DNA of 64,000 nucleotides from SZAS-103 sp038226665 (GTDB lineage Bacteria; Pseudomonadota; Gammaproteobacteria; Xanthomonadales; Xanthomonadaceae), in the NCBI GenBank assembly GCA_038226665.1, contig JBBRQI010000008.1, positions 40,855 through 104,854 on the forward strand, read 5' to 3'. The position numbers and the translations under genes are program-made. Under the pieces are notes generated by a model, which was not told where the DNA came from, ran no database searches, and was given only the letters and a program-made list of their open reading frames with translations. Positions 63,863-64,000 of this stretch are shown here, one piece after another; position 1 is the first letter of the stretch; each line of letters begins with the position of its first letter.

Positions 63863-64000
63863 ATGCGCAGGATCTGCCTGTTCTTTTTCTATGACGCACA
63901 AGGTGTCGTCGACGACTACGTCGTGTTTTTCCTGAGGGAATTGGGGCGCTTCGTCGAGAAGACCATTTTCCTGTCGAACGGACCGTTGTCGCCCGAATCC
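63863..64000 (+). CDS. RgpF-like rhamnan synthesis protein, N-terminal part (cut by window end)
   Basis: The first 46 codons are present. The product begins MRRICLFFFYDAQGVVDDYV and continues with FFLRELGRFVEKTIFLSNGP then LSPES. This closely follows the RgpF N-terminal pattern (short hydrophobic strand, Tyr-Asp, Gly-x-VDDYV, FLREL, then FxSNG). GGAAA lies about 7 bases upstream of the ATG. It probably opens the main surface-polysaccharide gene cluster to the right of the window; RgpF-type proteins are thought to act in rhamnose-rich glycan assembly. Confidence 0.8.
   Translation, partial: MRRICLFFFYDAQGVVDDYVVFFLRELGRFVEKTIFLSNGPLSPES

Overview
The window is GC-rich chromosomal DNA from a gammaproteobacterium, most likely Xanthomonadales (Lysobacterales), perhaps the Rhodanobacteraceae. 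Four things point there. The type II secretion genes run in the Xanthomonas xps order E-F-G-H-I-J-K-L-M-N-D. There is an H-NS-family gene of the kind seen in that order. The etf genes, a CoA-transferase pair, sugar epimerases and a metB/cystathionine beta-synthase pair lie together, which is where Xanthomonas keeps its LPS/O-antigen locus. Housekeeping neighbours are conserved (glyA-nrdR-ribD, pepA-holC-valS, lptF-lptG). The family-level placement is inference. Genes are packed tightly, with many 1-4 base stop/start overlaps. No rRNA, tRNA, IS element, prophage or CRISPR array was seen.

Layout. 1-6.8 kb: glyA-nrdR-ribD (minus), ettA and pyrF (plus), a two-module secreted protein and a family 2 glycosyltransferase. 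6.9-17.8 kb: a complete 11-gene type II secretion operon (minus) whose ATPase lacks the usual zinc-binding cysteines. 17.8-21.4 kb: a 51-bp tandem repeat, a strong terminator and a 1081-residue trimeric autotransporter adhesin containing a duplication with a 1050-bp offset. 21.7-30.4 kb: purL, a DsbC-like disulfide isomerase, xerD, an RDD membrane protein, and lptF-lptG for LPS transport. 30.6-40.4 kb: pepA-holC-valS; pssA, a probable holD (DNA polymerase III psi) and rimI; two DUF4124 proteins; proS; an H-NS-like gene with a 19-bp inverted repeat over its putative promoter. 40.5-46.5 kb: a ThrE-type exporter, an EamA transporter and an MCE/Mla lipid transport operon in which the permease carries an N-terminal STAS domain. 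46.6-56.7 kb: AlkB-like protein, amidase, ETF-ubiquinone oxidoreductase, a palindromic-repeat region, an ATP-grasp enzyme, a WbsX/GH99-like plus RgpF-like fusion protein, then etfB, a cysteine-rich lipoprotein and etfA.

56.8-64 kb is the cell-surface sugar region: a succinyl-CoA:3-ketoacid CoA-transferase pair, an NAD-dependent epimerase, metB, a dTDP-L-rhamnose 4-epimerase-like gene, a cystathionine beta-synthase, and an AT-rich promoter/leader before an RgpF-type gene cut by the window end. By eye this stretch has weaker GC and codon bias than the rest, as expected for an exchangeable O-antigen locus. Taken together the window is rich in envelope functions: secretion, adhesion, LPS export, lipid trafficking and rhamnan-type glycan assembly. 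I did not find a clearly novel multi-gene system. The best leads are the cysteine-rich lipoprotein inside etfBA, the WbsX-RgpF fusion near etf, the low-GC insertion in ValRS, the divergent HolD candidate, and the H-NS promoter palindrome.
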